Source of the DNA: Austropuccinia psidii | Lineage: Eukaryota > Basidiomycota > Pucciniomycetes > Pucciniales > Sphaerophragmiaceae | Length of the DNA stretch: 64,000 nt | Assembly (NCBI GenBank): GCA_023105745.1 | Contig: JALGQZ010000018.1 | Coordinates: 10,677,338-10,741,337, forward strand | Reading direction: 5' to 3' | Part shown: positions 60,241 through 64,000 of the stretch, piece after piece | Layout: each line of letters starts with the position of its first letter | Numbering within the stretch: position 1 is the first letter of the stretch | Translations under genes and position numbers: made by a program | Notes under the pieces: generated by a model | The model's input: only the letters and a program-made list of their open reading frames with translations | What the model was told of the DNA's origin: nothing | Database searches by the model: none

Positions 60241-62205
60241 ATGGAACTGTATTTGGCCTCATTTAAAGAGAGAGAGACTACCTCCTGTTTTGACATCTTT
60301 CACTCAATCGGTAAATTGAAGAAGAGGATCTTGAGTAGTAATTGGAGCCTCAATATAAATATCAGTATACATATATCACAGAATTGTCACCTACTCTTCA
60401 AAGAGTGACTTCCCATGCGCTTGTCTCACACAATTCATACAGAACATGATCATGGCAAGTGTTGGTGAGAAGCTGAGAGAGCTTACAGGGAGAGAAGGCA
60501 AGTTGTTGTGGAGTAAAGGCAAAAGATAGTTAAGACCAATAGCTCTACAAAAAGAAATAGAAGTGCCCTTAGAACATAAATCACAAAATAATGGACCAAG
60601 GGACAAAGAGGCCACCTGAAGAGTTGATGTAGGCTAACACCCCACCATTTCAAACATAAGAAATGGCTTGTTGATATAAATTTGTTTCATTAAAATAATG
60701 AGAGAAAGATTTTTATTTCTACTAATTTTCAGGGCAAGGACCAACTTCCGTTCTCCTAGGTCCTTCATGTCAAATGTAGAGCCTATTTCTGCTTGTGAAC
60801 TTGCAAGATTAACAGTTCCAATGACAAATCTTTCTACACAAATATACACAAAGAATGGGTAGTTGAGGTCCTGAGGACAAGACAGGGATCCTCTTCAGAT
60901 TTCTGGAAAACAGCATTTGTGAAGAAGGAATTTATCTTCAAATACCAATTTATTGAGCTCTGGAAAAAAACATAACGGGATATCTTGAGTCAAAGACACA
61001 AATACCCACTATCAGAGGCTTGATTACCCCCTGGAAGGGAAATGTGAACTATTTTGTCCAGATCTCCGTGAAAGAGGGAAGGTTTCATACCCAGAAGGTA
61101 AAATTCAAATAACCTTTCAGCACATTAGCCAAGCAGGGGGAGAAAGGTTGCCAATCAGCCAGTTGAACAATGGGTATCATTGCAGTAAAAGATTTTGATT
61201 TGTAGAAAACTCCTGAAAAATTTGATGCCTATTCTTCAAGAAGATCCCCATGGGAATCTGTCTTCTCTTTTCTAGTGACGTCCTCCCGGGAACCATTTAT
61301 TTTGAGGCTTGAGAATTCTTTTTGAATAGACAACATCCACAAATTGGCTTTAGGGGAGGCCATGGCTTTTTCAAAAGACCAAGGAGTAGCATTTCTCACT
61401 TCCTCAATTCAATGGGAAGGAGGTTTACTGGGCAGTTCTCCAGTAAGAATTTTTGCATGAGGAACAGAGCTTTAAATCTGATTGAGCCCCTAATGAGAGA
61501 TAGGCTCATGAGCCCAGCCCTTGGGAAGAGTAGGTGGTGGCAGGGAAGGATGTTGAGTAAGTGCACAATTGGTAATTTCAGGTGGAGGTTTTTCTATTTA
61601 TTCTGCACCCAAAATCTTGGTAGGACCACAGAAAAGGACTGAGTATTCAATATCAACCTTTCAAGGAGAAACCACCAAGGGAGAGGATGAATTAGGAGCA
61701 GCCACTGTAGTTAGGTGAGTAGGAGTGAACTCAATAATATTGGAGGTGAAGATAGCCTGTTGAAAGTACTGAGGCCAGAAACATTTGCAATACAAAGAGA
61801 GAAAATCATTGGTAATATATACGCTCTTAGTCTTTGGGTCAACAGACAAAGGGTTTAGGTCAATCCTCAATACCAATGAGCATACAAAAAATACCAGTGG
61901 AGTCTAATATTGTTCATGATTTTTCTTGGGGAGATTGATGAGCCCAGTACAGAAAAAAGGGTGAAGACTTGAAAGAAGTTAAGATTTCAGTAGATCCCAT
62001 AGAGTAATAGCAGTGGTGAAGTTAATTGATGCAATAGGTGTGAAATTGAGAACAGAATCTGCCATAGAGTGGGTTTTATCAGCCACTCAAAAGGCACCCT
62101 GTATTTACCAACAAAAATTCTGATTCTCTCCAAGAGGGTATGGTTACCCCTTTCAGAAGAAGGATCTACTTGGAGGGTATAACAAGTGGTTGATTAGTGT
62201 TGGAT
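60240..62205 (-). pseudogene. Ty1/copia pol remnant (second copy)
   Basis: Minus-strand pieces: 61,876-61,661 (integrase tail, VDPKTKSVYITND), 60,849-60,634 (RT, STFDMKDLGERKLVLALKIS, then QIYINKPFLMFEMVG) and 60,615-60,391 (RT thumb, GLNYLLPLLHN). The catalytic VDD box expected before DMKDLG reads CVERF (MYICVERFVIG), so both Asp are lost. The order is copia: integrase, then RT. It is cut at 62,205 by LTR-C. It lacks the solo LTR-A present in copy 1. Confidence 0.75.
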
Positions 62206-64000
62206 TGTAAGGTGTGGATATGAAAATTTGATTAAAAATCAAGTACTTTTCCTGTCTTCAAATTTTGTATAAGGTAATAATCAGTTAAAAATAGTAAGAA
62301 ATATTATTTTTAAGAGAAAACACGCCAATTTTATTGTTTATAACTTTATTAGTATAAAACAATAATACTATAAAGATTTATTGTTTTACAAACAATAAAA
62401 ATTTATCCAAAAAATACTCTACAAGAGATATTTTAAGGCTACAAAAGAAATTTCTTCAAGAGCAATTTCAATTGGAATTAATTGAGCAAAGAACTGCAAG
62501 AAATTAATTAAAGAAAAAATGCTTTAAAAAGAATATTAAAGAGAAAACATGCCCAAAAGTAACCAGAGTGAATTTGGAGACAAAGTGACAAAGTTTATAG
62601 TGATGAAAGATGCTTTAATTCACTTTTGGGGTGGTTCAGGGGTAAAAACAATTATAAGAGTTACAAACAATGATTATAATGATTTTTTCACATGGTTAAA
62701 AGGTTTAAAATGATTTAATAAAGGTGGTTGGAATCTTTTATTGATTGGTTTAACAATATTTAAACTAATTATATAAGGAAAAGATTCTAAGATGAAGAGA
62801 AAAGTGGGGCAAAGAAGACATTCTTTTATAGCCACAAATTTTCTTACTCCAAAAGTAAAATTTACTCTTGTCAGTCGTGAAAAACAGTCTTACAACAGAA
62901 AAGCTAATTATGGCATCATTGAACCCTGATTTAAGCCATTTTTAGCCATTTTTAGCCATTTTAGACCCCCAACTCAGCCATTACTATAGCAATACCTGGT
63001 CTAGAGTCTTCAAAACACGTCATAATGTGTGTAAGAGACAAAGAAACCAGTTAAAACTGTTTTACTATGATGGTTCTATCTTAAGGGTAGTTTTACTGTC
63101 TTGGCAACAGCTAAAACTACCCCAGTTGGTATCAAAACCTCATGATCAATTGAGTCCACAGACCCTGTAACTCAATTCCAGGCCAAAAGTGAGGAAATTT
63201 TGCGTGAATTTTGACATCTCATGCCTTTCAGCAAGGATTTTGGGGGTCTAGCTCTCCCTTAGAGCTGGAGTTCCTTTTCCCCCCCAAATTTAATCTTTCC
63301 AATTTATTTTTCCTTTAATTACTCATCATTTATTATACTTATAATTTACATATGTAATTCAATTCAATCATAAAGTACAATACAGTAATAATTGATACCT
63401 CATATGTAAATCAAAGTTCAATTATGTAATACATGCACACATTTTGACATTTCAATTGAATTCAATGGAAAATACTTCAATTCCTCATAGCTTCTAAACT
63501 AAACACAACACCTCAATTTTAACACAAAAATTGATGGTTAACACCACATGTGGTGTGAATTAAATTAAAGTTTTGAGGATTTTCAACTTTTGTATTGAAA
63601 ATACTAGAAACTTAATTTAAGCTTATTTAGAGTTGAGTTACAAGAATTTCACTCAGAGGTGACCCCACCTGATTTTTTATGAGGAATCCAATGGTTAAAT
63701 AATTCTTATGTCTATTTATTGGATAAAAAGTTATAATAATTTTTATTTAAATTTTTTCCAAATTTATTCATTTTTTTACAATTTTGTTAAAATTTCATTT
63801 TTACTTAATTTTTTCAAGTATAAATGTAATTTTATAATTCCAAAATTTAATGTGATTTTATTTTTAAGTTGTAATTGATTTTTTTATTTTGAATATAATT
63901 TTATATTTATATTTTGATTTTTATTTTAATAATATAAATAAATTTATTTTATTTATATTAATATGTTAATTTTATATTTGTGGTCTTTTGGGTATATGAA
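62206..64000 (-). mobile_element. LTR-C, running off the window, inside copia
   Basis: Plus-strand text starts tgtaaggtgtggatatgaaa, as the LTR-C at 4,443 does, and continues to ...gggtatatgaa at the window end, about 25-30 bases short of a full LTR-C. The left flank is tggat (62,201-62,205); copy 1 has tgaat (22,569-22,573) with no insert. Whether it is solo or the LTR of a full element cannot be seen. Confidence 0.85.
63541..63556. repeat. 16-bp palindrome in LTR-C
   Basis: This is the third copy of acaccacatgtggtgt, identical to 5,787-5,802 and 40,634-40,649. Confidence 0.85.

Noticed and set aside
1..64000. A novel defence, toxin or CRISPR-like system
   Set aside because: No regularly spaced short repeats, effector genes or operon-like clusters were seen. 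The repeated structure is explained by LTR insertions and one segmental duplication.

Overview
The window is AT-rich eukaryotic DNA made almost entirely of nested, decayed LTR retrotransposons, with one recognisable host gene present twice. Gag, integrase and chromodomain wording in the Ty3/gypsy remnants matches, from memory, repeat families of the myrtle rust Austropuccinia psidii. The host gene has short GT-AG introns. I therefore read this as rust-fungus nuclear DNA. No tRNA, rRNA, CRISPR or bacterial operon was seen.

Layout. (1) 1-2,030: unassigned repeat-like DNA with a GGGCC-rich block. (2) 2,030-4,415: broken plus-strand Ty3/gypsy pol ending in a polypurine tract and truncated LTR-A. 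(3) 4,443-6,267: solo LTR-C. (4) 6,290-7,600: minus-strand gag remnant. (5) 10,014-13,327: solo LTR-B-like, split by solo LTR-D (10,935-12,856). (6) 14,385-15,319: five-exon uracil phosphoribosyltransferase (UPRT) gene, minus strand. (7) about 18,900-24,850: decayed minus-strand Ty1/copia element split by solo LTR-A (19,248-20,901) and solo LTR-B (23,395-24,826). (8) 24,851-35,957: truncated plus LTR-A abutting minus-strand gypsy element A with two LTRs. (9) 35,958-62,205: a second diverged copy of 3,116 to about 22,570, including a second UPRT (55,710-56,644), interrupted by gypsy element B (36,764-48,499), which itself carries a nested solo LTR-B and solo LTR-C. (10) 62,206-64,000: another LTR-C running off the window.

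The architecture is a large direct, probably tandem, segmental duplication. Insertions specific to one copy have 5-bp target-site duplications and matching empty sites in the other copy, so their order can be read. The two UPRT genes are both intact and nearly identical (3 differences in 627 coding bases, counted by eye), inside an island of about 1.9 kb of high identity, while the transposon flanks have diverged by roughly 10-20%.

LTR-A to LTR-D are labels used only here. Remnant boundaries are approximate; LTR and UPRT exon boundaries were placed to the base.
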